From Dyella acidiphila (GTDB taxonomy: Bacteria > Pseudomonadota > Gammaproteobacteria > Xanthomonadales > Rhodanobacteraceae): a stretch of DNA of 64,000 nucleotides. The translations under genes were made by a program, and so were the position numbers. Below, piece after piece: positions 56,057 through 64,000 of the stretch (positions are counted from its first letter, which is position 1; every line of letters starts with the position of its first letter). Under the pieces are notes generated by a model that was not told where the DNA came from, did no database searches, and was given only the letters and a program-made list of their open reading frames with translations. The stretch is from positions 62,001 through 126,000 of the forward strand of contig NZ_JACZZA010000001.1 in assembly GCF_014863405.1 (NCBI RefSeq). The letters run 5' to 3'.

Positions 56057-56079
56057 GTACAATGTACCGTACGACGTAC
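56057..56079. promoter_or_regulatory. Fourfold GTAC element: candidate TetR operator
   Basis: GTAC-aat-GTAC-c-GTAC-gac-GTAC is a symmetric array of four palindromic tetramers with spacings 3-1-3, 27 bp upstream of the hydrolase ATG. A TACAAT hexamer (56058-56063) that could be the -10 overlaps its left edge, so binding would block transcription. The TetR regulator encoded two genes on is the likely ligand. Confidence 0.55.
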
Positions 56080-56105
56080 GCAATCTATCGACTGGGGAAA
56101 ACCGC

Positions 56106-57182
56106 ATGCACGCCACCCGCTTCCGCTGGGCCCACACGCTACGCTGGCTAGTGCTTGCGTGGCTGCTCGCACCCGTTCTGCTATTTGCCCAGACCGCCAC
56201 GGGAGTCGGCTTCCAGGCGATCACCATCCCTGACCCGGTCAATCAAGGCAGCATGCCGGGCTATGTGTTCTATCCCACCGCGCAGGCCGGCGGCGTCACC
56301 CAGGTCGGCCCTTACGACGTCGAAGCCACCCGCAATGCCCCGCCCTTGCCGGGCGCCAGGCCGCTGGTGGTGATTTCGCATGGCAACGGCGGTTCGGATC
56401 TGGGTCACAACGCACTGGCCACCTATCTGGCCAGCCACGGCTTTGTGGTGGCGACGCTGGAACATCCCAAGGACAATTTCCACGACACCAGCGGCGTCGG
56501 CCACGATGTGGTGCTGGCCGGACGGCCGATCCAGGTCAAGGCCACCATCGATGCGCTGCTCGGCGATGCGCACTGGAAAACCTTGATCGACGCGCAGCGC
56601 ATCGGCGTAGCCGGCTTTTCTGCCGGCGGCTATACCAGCCTGCTGGTGGTGGGCGCGGTGCCGCAATTCGCCCGCTTTATCGACTACTGCCATCGCTATC
56701 CCAAGGATGAGGCGATCTGCCACGACGCCAGCAAGATCGAAGCGCAGGCACGCAGCCAGGGCATGAGCATGCAGCAATGGGCGGCAAACCTGCAGGGCAG
56801 CCTGTCGCACTGGGGCAGCACGGCCGATCCGCGTGTGAAAGCCGCTTTTGTGATGGCGCCGCTGAGCCTGATATTCGATCAGGCCGGCATCGAACAAATC
56901 GATCGCCCGGTATTTCTCTATTACGGCGATGCCGACCACATCCTGATACCGCCGGAAAACGCCGCGCATATCCGACCGTGGCTGAAAACCCTGGCCGGCG
57001 TGAAAGTGGTGCACAAGGCGGATCACTGGGTGTTTATCGATCCCTGCAGCACAACGTTGAAGCAGGATAATCCGGTCATTTGCAGCGACCCGCCCGGCGT
57101 CGATCGCATCGCAGTGCACCGCCAGCTCGATGCCGATGCGCTGGCGTTCTTCCGCAAGACGCTCAGCAGTCCCACGCACTGA
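56106..57182 (+). CDS. Exported alpha/beta hydrolase (dienelactone hydrolase-like)
   Basis: The 358-residue protein begins with a signal peptide (LRWLVLAWLLAPVLLFAQTA). The fold has oxyanion region PLVVISHGNGGS, nucleophile elbow GVAGFSAGGYTS, acid-loop VFLYYGDADHIL and His in KADHWVF. This resembles the platelet-activating-factor acetylhydrolase/dienelactone hydrolase group. The substrate is unknown. It precedes a TetR regulator by 21 bp, likely an autoregulated pair. Confidence 0.86.
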   Translation: MHATRFRWAHTLRWLVLAWLLAPVLLFAQTATGVGFQAITIPDPVNQGSMPGYVFYPTAQAGGVTQVGPYDVEATRNAPPLPGARPLVVISHGNGGSDLGHNALATYLASHGFVVATLEHPKDNFHDTSGVGHDVVLAGRPIQVKATIDALLGDAHWKTLIDAQRIGVAGFSAGGYTSLLVVGAVPQFARFIDYCHRYPKDEAICHDASKIEAQARSQGMSMQQWAANLQGSLSHWGSTADPRVKAAFVMAPLSLIFDQAGIEQIDRPVFLYYGDADHILIPPENAAHIRPWLKTLAGVKVVHKADHWVFIDPCSTTLKQDNPVICSDPPGVDRIAVHRQLDADALAFFRKTLSSPTH

Positions 57183-57203
57183 CGCGGCAACGTAGAGATC
57201 CAC

Positions 57204-57803
57204 GTGCCCAAAGCACTCAGCGATACCGAAACCGAAGCCTTTCGCGCGCGCATCTGCCAGACGGCCGCGAAACTCTTCGTCGACGAAGGCCCGGCGGCGG
57301 TCACCATGCGCCGCCTGGCCGGCGAACTTGGCTGCGGCACCATGACGCCGTACCGCTATTACGCCAGCAAGGAAGAAATCATCACCGCCGTGCGCACGCG
57401 CGGCATGCACAGCCTGTCCGAAGCGCTGGAAAACGCACTGAATACGCCCCGCGACGGTCGCACCCGCAGCCGCAACGTGCGCGATGCGTACATCGACTTC
57501 GCGCGCAGGAACACCGCCAGCTACCGACTGATGTTCGAATACCCGGAAACCAACCGCGACGATGCCGACTATGCCCAAGCGCATGCACGTTTGTGGCGCT
57601 GCATCTCGGCTGATATGCAGGTGATGATCGACGAAGGCGTGATCGCGGCGGAAGCGGCAATCCTCGGGCATCAGATCTGGGCCGCGCTGCATGGGGCGGT
57701 AATGCTGGAGATCGCCGGCCTGCTGCCGGAAGGCTTCGATGCCGCCGCGCTGCATGCGCGCACCTTCGTCGCCGTGATGGAAGCAGCACGCCCGAAACCG
57801 TAG
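57204..57803 (+). CDS. TetR-family transcriptional regulator
   Basis: The 199-residue protein starts at GTG 57204. The N-terminal HTH reads TAAKLFVDEGPAAVTMRRLA, then ELGCGTMTPYRYYASKEEI, and a TetR_C ligand domain follows (HQIWAALHGAVMLEIAGLLP). It probably represses the hydrolase gene upstream. Its stop TAG (57801-57803) is the first three bases of a hairpin repeat, so the repeat may have set the C-terminus. Confidence 0.9.
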   Translation: MPKALSDTETEAFRARICQTAAKLFVDEGPAAVTMRRLAGELGCGTMTPYRYYASKEEIITAVRTRGMHSLSEALENALNTPRDGRTRSRNVRDAYIDFARRNTASYRLMFEYPETNRDDADYAQAHARLWRCISADMQVMIDEGVIAAEAAILGHQIWAALHGAVMLEIAGLLPEGFDAAALHARTFVAVMEAARPKP

Positions 57804-57882
57804 GTTGGGTTAGCGCAGCGCAACCCAACGATGCCGCTTCGTAGCCAATTCGTTGGGTTACGCTGCGCTAACCCAACCTACG
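57801..57882. repeat. GTTGGGTTA paired-hairpin repeat, subtype II, between TetR and DUF817 genes
   Basis: TAGGTTGGGTTAGCGCAGCG and its inverted partner ending CCAACCTACG flank a spacer with CCGCTTCGTAGCCA, as in the copy at 23973. It supplies the TAG stop of the TetR gene on + and, through CTA at 57868-57870, the stop of the DUF817 gene on the opposite strand. Confidence 0.9.
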
Positions 57883-58731
57883 TGGTTTTCGCAGTGCGAC
57901 TGCGCTCACCATCACGTAGCTGATGATCATCAGCAGAAACCATGCACCCAGCTTCGACAGCGGCACCATCTGCCAGCCATGGTGCTGCGCCGGATAGCGC
58001 CATGCGGCGGTAAATGTGCCGATGTTTTCGGCAAACCAGATAAACGTCGCTACCAGCATGAAGCCCAGCAGCAGGGGCATGCGCCGATGTACCTGGCGGA
58101 TCCGGAAATATACCCAGGTGCGACCGAACAGCAGCACCGTCGCCGCAAACAGCAGCAGGCGCAGATCAAGCAGAAAATGATGCGTGAAGAAATTCACGTA
58201 GATCGCCACCGACAGCCAGATCGTCGCCGCCAGCGGCGGATGCGCGCTGAAACGGAAATCGAACAGACGCCAGGCACGCGCGATATAGCTGCCGATCGAG
58301 CCGTACATAAATCCGGTAAACAGCGGCACGCCGCCGATATGCAGCAGTGCGGGGCCCGGATAGATCCACGAGCCCATCGCCGTCTTGAACACTTCCATCG
58401 CCGTGCCTATCGCGTGAAACAACAGGATCACCTTCGCTTCTTCGAAGGTTTCCAGCCGTGTCGCCAGCAGCAGGCACTGGATCGCCAGCGCCGCCAGCGT
58501 CAGGAAGTCATAGCGCGCCAGCGGCAGCCCCGGCGGATAAAACGCCCAGCTCAGGCCCAGCAGCAGCACCATGCAGCCGCCGAACAGGCAGGCCGACGCC
58601 TGTTTGGCGCCGAAGCACAGGAACTCGTGCAGCGCCACGCCGATGCGCCCCTGCGCCTGCGCCCAGCCGGCAACGCGCTGGTCCAATCGCCGCATCGCCG
58701 CGGGCAGGCTCAAGAAATTGCTGCGTACCAT
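57868..58731 (-). CDS. DUF817-family integral membrane protein
   Basis: This 287-residue protein has about eight transmembrane helices and conserved polar segments: SWIYPGPALLHIGGVPLFTG and GRTWVYFRIR, with FIWFAENIGTFTAAWRYP. DUF817 (PF05675) has no known function. ATG 58731 (MVRSNFLSLPAAMRRLDQ) is chosen over an earlier in-frame ATG because of the Pro-rich prefix. The last four residues and stop are encoded inside the adjoining repeat. Confidence 0.85.
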   Translation of the reverse strand: MVRSNFLSLPAAMRRLDQRVAGWAQAQGRIGVALHEFLCFGAKQASACLFGGCMVLLLGLSWAFYPPGLPLARYDFLTLAALAIQCLLLATRLETFEEAKVILLFHAIGTAMEVFKTAMGSWIYPGPALLHIGGVPLFTGFMYGSIGSYIARAWRLFDFRFSAHPPLAATIWLSVAIYVNFFTHHFLLDLRLLLFAATVLLFGRTWVYFRIRQVHRRMPLLLGFMLVATFIWFAENIGTFTAAWRYPAQHHGWQMVPLSKLGAWFLLMIISYVMVSAVALRKPRRLG

Positions 58732-58876
58732 CGTCCGGCTCCCATGCATACCGCCGCAGAGCCTGGCAGGCACAAATGGCGGCGCCGGCGCGAAAGCTGG
58801 CCGATCCATGGCGATCGGCGTGCACCGGCGCGGCCGGCGGCGTCCGCGCCGTCACCGGGATTTACCCATAAGCCGC

Positions 58877-58882
58877 TATAAT
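58877..58882 (+). promoter_or_regulatory. Candidate -10 element upstream of ettA
   Basis: A perfect TATAAT lies 74 bp upstream of the ettA ATG in the 225-bp gap after DUF817. No good -35 is seen at 17 bp, so the promoter call is weak. No gene is seen in the rest of that gap. Confidence 0.35.
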
Positions 58883-58956
58883 GCCGGGTTTGATACCCAC
58901 GCCTTGCGCGCCCTCACCCATCCCCGGGCGGCCACGCGCATGCCTACGGAGCCAGC

Positions 58957-60618
58957 ATGCAATACATCTACACCATGAACGGGGTCAGCAAGATCGTTCC
59001 CCCGAAGCGTCAGATCATCAAGGACATTTCGCTGAGCTTCTTCCCCGGCGCCAAGATCGGCCTGCTGGGCTTGAACGGCGCGGGCAAATCCACCGTGCTG
59101 CGCATCATGGCCGGCGTGGACACCGATTTTCAGGGCGAAGCCCGTCCGCAGCCGGGCATCAAGGTCGGCTACCTGGCGCAGGAACCGCAGCTGGACCCGG
59201 AAAAGACCGTGCGTGAAGCGGTCGAAGAAGGCGTGTCCGTGATTCTGGATGCGCAAAAGCGCCTCGACGAGGTGTACGCCGCCTATGCCGAGGAAGGCGC
59301 CGACTTCGACAAGCTCGCCAAAGAGCAGCAGGAACTGGAAAACATCCTGGCCGCGAACGACGCCCACGCGCTGGAACGCCAGCTCGAAGTGGCCGCCGAC
59401 GCACTGCGCCTGCCGCCGTGGGATGCCAAGATCGGGCCGCTGTCCGGTGGTGAAAAGCGCCGCGTGGCGCTGTGCCGCCTGCTGCTGTCCAAGCCGGACA
59501 TGCTGCTGCTGGACGAACCCACCAACCATCTGGACGCCGAATCGGTGGATTGGCTGGAGCAGTTCCTGCAGAACTACCCCGGCACCGTGGTGGCGGTCAC
59601 CCATGATCGCTACTTCCTCGACAACGCCGCCGAGTGGATCCTGGAACTGGACCGCGGCCGCGGCATTCCGTGGAAGGGCAACTACACCGAATGGCTGGAG
59701 CAGAAGGACGCGCGCCTGAAGCAGGAAGCCAACCAGGAAAAGTCGCGCCAGAAGGCGATCGAAAAGGAACTGGAGTGGGTGCGCTCGGCCGCCAAGGGCC
59801 GTCAGTCCAAGGGCAAGGCGCGCTTGAACCGCTTCGAGGAACTCAACTCGGTCGAATACCAGCACCGCAACGAGACCAATGAAATCTTCATTCCGCCGGG
59901 CGAGCGTCTGGGCCAGGAAGTGATCGAATTCAAGAACGTCAGCAAGTCCTTCGGCGATCGCCTGCTGATCGACGACCTGTCGTTCAAGGTGCCGCCGGGC
60001 GCCATCGTTGGTGTGATCGGTCCGAACGGCGCGGGTAAATCCACGCTGATGAAGCTGATCATGGGCAAGGAGCAGCCCGATTCCGGCGAAGTGAAGCTCG
60101 GCCACACCGTGAAGCTGGCCTATGTGGACCAGTCGCGCGGCATGCTCGACGACAAGCACAATGTTTGGCAGGAAGTGTCCGGCGGCCTGGACATCCTCAC
60201 CATCGGCAACTTCGAAATCCAGTCGCGCGCCTACATCGGCCGCTTCAATTTCAAGGGCACCGATCAGCAGAAGATCGTCGGCAACCTGTCCGGTGGTGAG
60301 CGCGGCCGCCTGCATCTGGCCAAGACCCTGCTGCAGGGCGGCAATGTGCTGATGCTCGACGAACCGTCGAACGACCTGGACGTGGAAACCCTGCGTGCGC
60401 TGGAAGATGCGCTGCTGGAATTCCCGGGCTGCGCGATGGTGATCTCGCATGACCGCTGGTTCCTCGACCGCATCGCCACGCACATCCTCGCCTTCGAAGG
60501 CGACTCGCATGTCGAGTTCTTCCCCGGCAACTACAACGAATACGAGGCGGACAAGAAGCGCCGCCTGGGCGATGAAGCGTCCAAGCCGCATCGCGTGAAG
60601 TACAAGAAGCTTGCTTGA
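58957..60618 (+). CDS. ettA: Energy-dependent translational throttle protein EttA (ABC-F)
   Basis: This 553-residue protein has tandem ATPase domains: Walker A GLNGAGKST and GPNGAGKST, signatures LSGGEKRRV and LSGGERGRL, Walker B DEPTNHLD and DEPSNDLD. The interdomain linker is a basic P-site tRNA interaction motif region (about 245-320). No transmembrane domain. The NDLD in domain 2 and the length (E. coli 555) identify EttA within ABC-F. It gates ribosomes entering elongation according to the ATP/ADP ratio. Confidence 0.95.
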   Translation: MQYIYTMNGVSKIVPPKRQIIKDISLSFFPGAKIGLLGLNGAGKSTVLRIMAGVDTDFQGEARPQPGIKVGYLAQEPQLDPEKTVREAVEEGVSVILDAQKRLDEVYAAYAEEGADFDKLAKEQQELENILAANDAHALERQLEVAADALRLPPWDAKIGPLSGGEKRRVALCRLLLSKPDMLLLDEPTNHLDAESVDWLEQFLQNYPGTVVAVTHDRYFLDNAAEWILELDRGRGIPWKGNYTEWLEQKDARLKQEANQEKSRQKAIEKELEWVRSAAKGRQSKGKARLNRFEELNSVEYQHRNETNEIFIPPGERLGQEVIEFKNVSKSFGDRLLIDDLSFKVPPGAIVGVIGPNGAGKSTLMKLIMGKEQPDSGEVKLGHTVKLAYVDQSRGMLDDKHNVWQEVSGGLDILTIGNFEIQSRAYIGRFNFKGTDQQKIVGNLSGGERGRLHLAKTLLQGGNVLMLDEPSNDLDVETLRALEDALLEFPGCAMVISHDRWFLDRIATHILAFEGDSHVEFFPGNYNEYEADKKRRLGDEASKPHRVKYKKLA

Positions 60619-60624
60619 TGTAAC

Positions 60625-60655
60625 AAAAACGCCCGGCCAAGCCGGGCGTTTTTTT
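60625..60655 (+). terminator. Intrinsic terminator of ettA
   Basis: AAAAACGCCCGGC and GCCGGGCGTTTTT form a 13-bp stem with loop CAA and seven T, just after the ettA stop. A hairpin repeat begins immediately after it. Confidence 0.92.
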
Positions 60656-60744
60656 GTAGGTTGGGTTAGCGCAGCGTAACCCAACAATGCCCCATCGCTT
60701 CGACGAATACCGTGTTGGGTTACGCTGCGCCAACCCAACCTACG
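60656..60744. repeat. GTTGGGTTA paired-hairpin repeat, subtype I
   Basis: GTAGGTTGGGTTAGCGCAGC and its inverted partner ending CCAACCTACG flank a spacer containing ATCGCTTCGACGAAT. The spacer is the reverse complement of that in the copy at 54046. It abuts the ettA terminator. Confidence 0.9.
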
Positions 60745-60763
60745 CGCCTGCGTGCTGACGGGC

Positions 60764-62296
60764 CTAACCGCCCACCCATACCAGCGCTGCGCTGCCGCGC
60801 GGCACATGCAACGCAAACGCCGCATCGCGCACCGCCACGCTTTCCTGCTCGCGCGGCGACCACGCACCATCGCCACTCACCTGCGCACCCGCCAGGCTGA
60901 CCCCATGCACGTCATCCAATGAAGCGCCACGCAAACGCCAGACGCGCGCATGCGCGCCAGCCGTGTCCAGGCTGATCCGCACCTCGGCATCGCGCACCAT
61001 ATCTTTGTTGAACACAGCGACCACGCGCTGCGTGTCGCGAATAGCGGCGTACGCCGTCAAGTTGATACCACCCGTCTGCAATGCCACCGGCATAAACCGC
61101 GCACCGCCAAACTGCTGCGCCAGCAACAGCCCGTAATACAGCGGACGCGCATAGAAGCCCGCATTGATATCGCCGGCAATCGGCGTATAGCGCCCGCTGA
61201 TCGCATCCAGCCGCTGCTGCAGCGAACCACCCGCATCCAGCTTCGGCGCCACACTGTTATCCAGCGAAGTCTCCAGTACCGAGAGCACGCCGCCATGAAA
61301 ATTCAGGCTTTCCACGCCTGCCTGCGCACAGGCCAGCGCGAAATCGCCGCCCCACAGCGCGGAAGCAAGCGTATTGCTCACGCCCAGCTTGCCCCCGCTC
61401 CAATACGAATTCACTTCGGTGAGGACAAACGGCGTATGCCGCGTGGCGGTGGCCGCTGCAACCTGCGGCAGCTCTGCAAAAAATCCGGGATCGCCCGCCA
61501 GCAGCTGGGCGGCACCGGCATCCGGCTCCTTCGCACCGCCGCGGTAGTAGTGGCGACTCAACAGCGCGGCATCCGGCACCTGTTCGGCAAAGCGCAGTAC
61601 CCAATCGGTATTGGCGCCGGTATCCGGGCCGCCCAGCGGCACCTTCACGCGCTGGCGCACGGCCGCTGCCGTGCGTTGCCAGCGTTCGAAATACGCCTCG
61701 AAGCTGAGCAGGCGGCCGTGCTCGTCCTTGAAATCGTTCGGCTCATTGCCGATCTGGATCGCCAGCAGACGATCGCCCACTACACGCTGCACCGCCTCGG
61801 CCAGCTCGGCCGCCATCTCCGGCACGTCGCGTCCCAGATTCACGCCGAAGATCAGGCGCCAATCGGTGGCGTGCAGAAAATCCGCCAGCTTCGACAACTG
61901 CTCCGGCGTGATCAGATACGGCCGCTTGAACACCGCATGCGGCAACTGCGGAAACGGCGGCAGCTGACCGCGATAGCCGCTCCACGCTGCGTAATCGCTG
62001 GTATTGCCGCCCAGGCGCAGCACGCCATGCGGGTTGAGCCGGCGCAGCAGTCCGATCAAGGCCGCGTTATCGCGCGAGAAAAACGCCGGGTCATGCATCT
62101 GCAGGGTTTCGTAGCTCAGGCCGACCAGCCGTTCGGAGATCCGGCCGCCCTCGCCTGCCCGCAGCGCCAGCGTGACGGGTGCCGCGGCGGCATGCGCCCG
62201 CGCCGGCAGCAACGGCCCCAGCGTGGCGGTGGCGGCCAGGGTGCCGGCGGCACACAGAAAGCGGCGGCGTGCCGCATCGGTAGCGCGATCGTCCAT
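60764..62296 (-). CDS. Tat-exported GH79-like glycoside hydrolase
   Basis: The 510-residue protein has a twin-arginine signal (ARRRFLCAAGTLAAT ending ARAHA). A TIM barrel follows with VLRLGGNTSDYAAW, the acid/base Glu in LAIQIGNEPNDF and the nucleophile Glu in FVLTEVNSYWSGG, then a beta-sandwich C-terminal domain. This pattern fits GH79 (beta-glucuronidase/heparanase clan GH-A). The substrate is not readable. Start at ATG 62296; divergent from pyrF. Confidence 0.82.
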   Translation of the reverse strand: MDDRATDAARRRFLCAAGTLAATATLGPLLPARAHAAAAPVTLALRAGEGGRISERLVGLSYETLQMHDPAFFSRDNAALIGLLRRLNPHGVLRLGGNTSDYAAWSGYRGQLPPFPQLPHAVFKRPYLITPEQLSKLADFLHATDWRLIFGVNLGRDVPEMAAELAEAVQRVVGDRLLAIQIGNEPNDFKDEHGRLLSFEAYFERWQRTAAAVRQRVKVPLGGPDTGANTDWVLRFAEQVPDAALLSRHYYRGGAKEPDAGAAQLLAGDPGFFAELPQVAAATATRHTPFVLTEVNSYWSGGKLGVSNTLASALWGGDFALACAQAGVESLNFHGGVLSVLETSLDNSVAPKLDAGGSLQQRLDAISGRYTPIAGDINAGFYARPLYYGLLLAQQFGGARFMPVALQTGGINLTAYAAIRDTQRVVAVFNKDMVRDAEVRISLDTAGAHARVWRLRGASLDDVHGVSLAGAQVSGDGAWSPREQESVAVRDAAFALHVPRGSAALVWVGG

Positions 62297-62371
62297 CTCG
62301 ATAGTCCTGGGTAGGGTCGGGGTGCGGGTTAAACTATTACGAATCGCATCCCACCCTATAGGAATGACGGC

Positions 62372-63190
62372 ATGGTCTTTATCGACGCCTTGCGGCAGCG
62401 CTGGCAGCAGCACGACACCCTGGTGTGCGTGGGCCTGGATCCGGAGCCGGCCAAATTCCCGGCGCAGCTGCATGGGCGCCCGGATGCCGTGTTCGAGTTC
62501 TGCCGCGCCATCATCGACGCCACCGCGGACCTGGCCTGCAGCTTCAAGCCGCAGATCGCCCATTTCGCCGCACTGCGCGCCGACGATGCGCTGGAACGCC
62601 TGATCGCGCATATCCACGCGCAGCATCCGGGCATTCCGGTGATTCTCGACGCCAAGCGCGGCGATATCGGCAGCACCGCCCAGCACTACGTCAGCGAAGC
62701 CTTCGATCGTTATGCCGCCGATGCGGTCACACTCAATCCCTATCTCGGCCGCGACTCCGTGCAGCCGTTCCTGGATCGCGCCGACAAGGGCGTGATCCTG
62801 CTGTGCCACACCTCCAATCCCGGCGCTGCGGACCTGCAAGACCTCGACGTCGGCGGCAAGCCGCTGTACCAGCACGTGGCGCAGATCATCGCGCGCGACT
62901 GGAATACGCATGGCAATTGCGCGCTGGTCACCGGCGCCACCTGGCCGGAGCAGTTGGCCGAAGTGCGCAGCCTGGTCGGCGATCTGCCGCTGTTGGTGCC
63001 TGGCATCGGCGCTCAGGGCGGCGACGTGGAAGCGGTGATGCGCAACGGCCGCACGGCCGATGGCAACGGGCTGATGATCAGTTCTTCGCGCGCCATCCTG
63101 TATGCCGGCCAGGGCGAGGATTTTGCCGAAGCGGCGCGCAAGGCCGCGCTGGAGCTGCGTGATAGCATCAACCGCTATCGCAAACACTGA
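62372..63190 (+). CDS. pyrF: Orotidine 5'-phosphate decarboxylase, long (type 2) form
   Basis: The 272-residue TIM-barrel enzyme has the catalytic block [16 protein letters not shown] with the Asp-Lys-Asp array. It also has [11 protein letters not shown] near the start and [17 protein letters not shown] for phosphate binding. This is the type 2 PyrF of actinobacteria and some proteobacteria and differs from E. coli PyrF. It makes UMP. Divergent from the GH79-like gene across 75 bp. Confidence 0.96.
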   Translation: MVFIDALRQRWQQHDTLVCVGLDPEPAKFPAQLHGRPDAVFEFCRAIIDATADLACSFKPQIAHFAALRADDALERLIAHIHAQHPGIPVILDAKRGDIGSTAQHYVSEAFDRYAADAVTLNPYLGRDSVQPFLDRADKGVILLCHTSNPGAADLQDLDVGGKPLYQHVAQIIARDWNTHGNCALVTGATWPEQLAEVRSLVGDLPLLVPGIGAQGGDVEAVMRNGRTADGNGLMISSSRAILYAGQGEDFAEAARKAALELRDSINRYRKH

Positions 63191-63227
63191 TATCACGTCT
63201 GGAATCCGCCGCAGGGAGCGTGCGCCG

Positions 63228-63323
63228 ATGCTGGATTTCTATCTGTTGATGCTGGTCGGCTTCGGCGTGCCGGGCGCGCTGATCTGCCTGTTCCACCGCT
63301 ATCTCACGCGGACTTCGCGCTGA
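63228..63323 (+). CDS. 31-residue predicted membrane protein
   Basis: MLDFYLLMLVGFGVPGALIC followed by LFHRYLTRTSR: one transmembrane helix and a basic tail. AGGGAG lies 9 nt before the ATG. Its stop overlaps the next ATG by one base (TGATG), so it is probably a real coupled small gene. No family is recognised. Confidence 0.6.
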   Translation: MLDFYLLMLVGFGVPGALICLFHRYLTRTSR

Positions 63324-63826
63324 TGTACATGGGCCATTACGCGATCGCGCTGGGCGCGCGGCGCTGGCTGCGGCCGCTGCCGATGGCATGGCTGCTGTTC
63401 GCCTCGATCGAGCCGGACCTGCACGACGTGCTCGGCGATCTGATCCCCGCACTCAGCATCGGCCCCGATACGCATACCGTAGCCGGCGCCATCGGCGCAG
63501 CCATCGTGGTTGCGCTGCTCGCTGCCGTGCTGTTCCGGCAAGCTGCGCTGGCCGTGGGCAGCGGCTTGCTGGTGCTGTCGCATGTTGCGGTCGACTATCT
63601 CACCAGCCGCTTGCCGCTATGGCGCCACGGTCCGGTGGTGGGGCTGCATCTGTACGCCGTGCCGTGGGCCGACTTTGTGCTGGAGGCGCTGGCCATAGCC
63701 ATCGGCGTAAGCATCTATGCCACTTCGCCCGACCTGCGCAGGCCGGCGCGGGCCGGCCTGCTGGGCATGGCGCTGCTGATGCTGTGTATGCAGGCGGTGT
63801 GGAATTTCGGCTTCGGCAGCCACTGA
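63323..63826 (+). CDS. Predicted membrane protein resembling YdjM/DUF457-type metal-dependent hydrolases
   Basis: The 167-residue protein has four or five transmembrane helices and polar motifs spaced as in the LexA-regulated YdjM/DUF457 membrane hydrolases: GHYAIALGA near the start, FASIEPDLHDVL, and LSHVAVDYLTS. His and Asp residues at helix ends could bind metal. The family link is inference. It is coupled to the 31-residue gene upstream. Confidence 0.65.
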   Translation: MYMGHYAIALGARRWLRPLPMAWLLFASIEPDLHDVLGDLIPALSIGPDTHTVAGAIGAAIVVALLAAVLFRQAALAVGSGLLVLSHVAVDYLTSRLPLWRHGPVVGLHLYAVPWADFVLEALAIAIGVSIYATSPDLRRPARAGLLGMALLMLCMQAVWNFGFGSH

Positions 63827-63973
63827 TACAAGCGGCCGCCGCGCGCCAAAAACTTGCGAACGGCGGCCGGCAAAACCAGTACTTACGGGCTCTCCCGCGC
63901 CTCTCGCCGCTATGTCAGTATCTGCCGCGGGGATCCGGCCCCAGGCCGGCAGACAATCAGGCGAAGGACACGT
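63827..63973. other. Intergenic region at the window end
   Basis: These 147 bp hold no convincing gene. GCGGCCGCCGCGC and GGCGGCCGGC are GC-rich but form no clear terminator with a T-run. Confidence 0.5.
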
Positions 63974-64000
63974 ATGCGGGCGATGAACGGGCGGATGCGT
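63974..64000 (+). CDS. First codons of a gene running off the window
   Basis: ATG at 63974 follows AAGGA (63964-63968) by 5 nt and opens MRAMNGRMR to the window edge. The good ribosome binding site makes a real start plausible; nine codons do not allow a product call. Confidence 0.4.

Noticed and set aside
58876-60876. Open frame of 666 codons on - across ettA
   Set aside because: Antisense to ettA and running through its terminator and a repeat; not a protein.
62297-63196. N-terminal extension of the GH79-like gene through pyrF
   Set aside because: It would lie wholly antisense to pyrF and hide the Tat signal peptide; ATG 62296 is the natural start.

Overview
The window is high-GC, gene-dense gammaproteobacterial chromosome. 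Gene content and order point to Xanthomonadales, most likely Rhodanobacteraceae (Dyella/Rhodanobacter-like). The signs are the order lptB-rpoN-hpf-hprK-rapZ-EIIA(Man)-ptsH-ptsI, the pssA/rimI block, an H-NS-family protein, and a repeated hairpin element built on GTTGGGTTAGCGCAGCGTAACCCAAC-type arms. The lineage call is inference from synteny and protein style, not a database result. I saw no rRNA, tRNA, CRISPR array, prophage or insertion sequence.

Layout. 1-6881 (+): end of lptB, sigma-54 (rpoN), hibernation factor, and a regulatory PTS (HPr kinase, RapZ, EIIA-Man, HPr, EI) with no sugar permease in view. 6962-9681: a LysR regulator divergent from a YeiH-type exporter, then tsaB. 9715-18041: an unknown protein, valS, the coupled trio pssA-(HolD-like)-rimI, a DUF4124 protein and proS. 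18301-21439: an H-NS-like protein, a methyltransferase, a ThrE-type exporter and NfeD.

21551-40608 (-) is the most distinctive part. A MacA-like adaptor and one MacB/LolD-type ATPase are followed by ten separate FtsX/MacB-like permease genes arranged as five alternating A-B pairs. After them come an NtrC-family response regulator and its histidine kinase, then SPFH and NfeD genes. A near-perfect -24/-12 sigma-54 promoter lies 45 bp upstream of the adaptor gene. TGTCC/GGACA dyads suitable as activator sites lie upstream of that promoter. The array therefore appears to be a self-regulated sigma-54 operon of about 15-18 kb in which one ATPase may serve several permease pairs.

40723-44095: a Fur-box-controlled hemP with a HemS-like small protein, an aldo/keto reductase, an unknown exported protein and pgpA. 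44092-55961 (-) is the housekeeping cluster glyA-nrdR-ribD-ribE-ribB(A)-ribH-nusB-thiL-pgpA. It is interrupted by a cysteine synthase gene (on +), a GH3 beta-glucosidase and an LD-carboxypeptidase, and an FMN riboswitch sits between ribD and ribE. 56106-64000: an exported alpha/beta hydrolase with a TetR regulator, a DUF817 membrane protein, ettA, a Tat-exported GH79-like glycosidase, pyrF, two small membrane proteins and the first codons of a further gene.

Five copies of the hairpin repeat (one of them a reduced variant) lie between genes. In three cases the repeat sequence itself provides the stop codon of a neighbouring gene.
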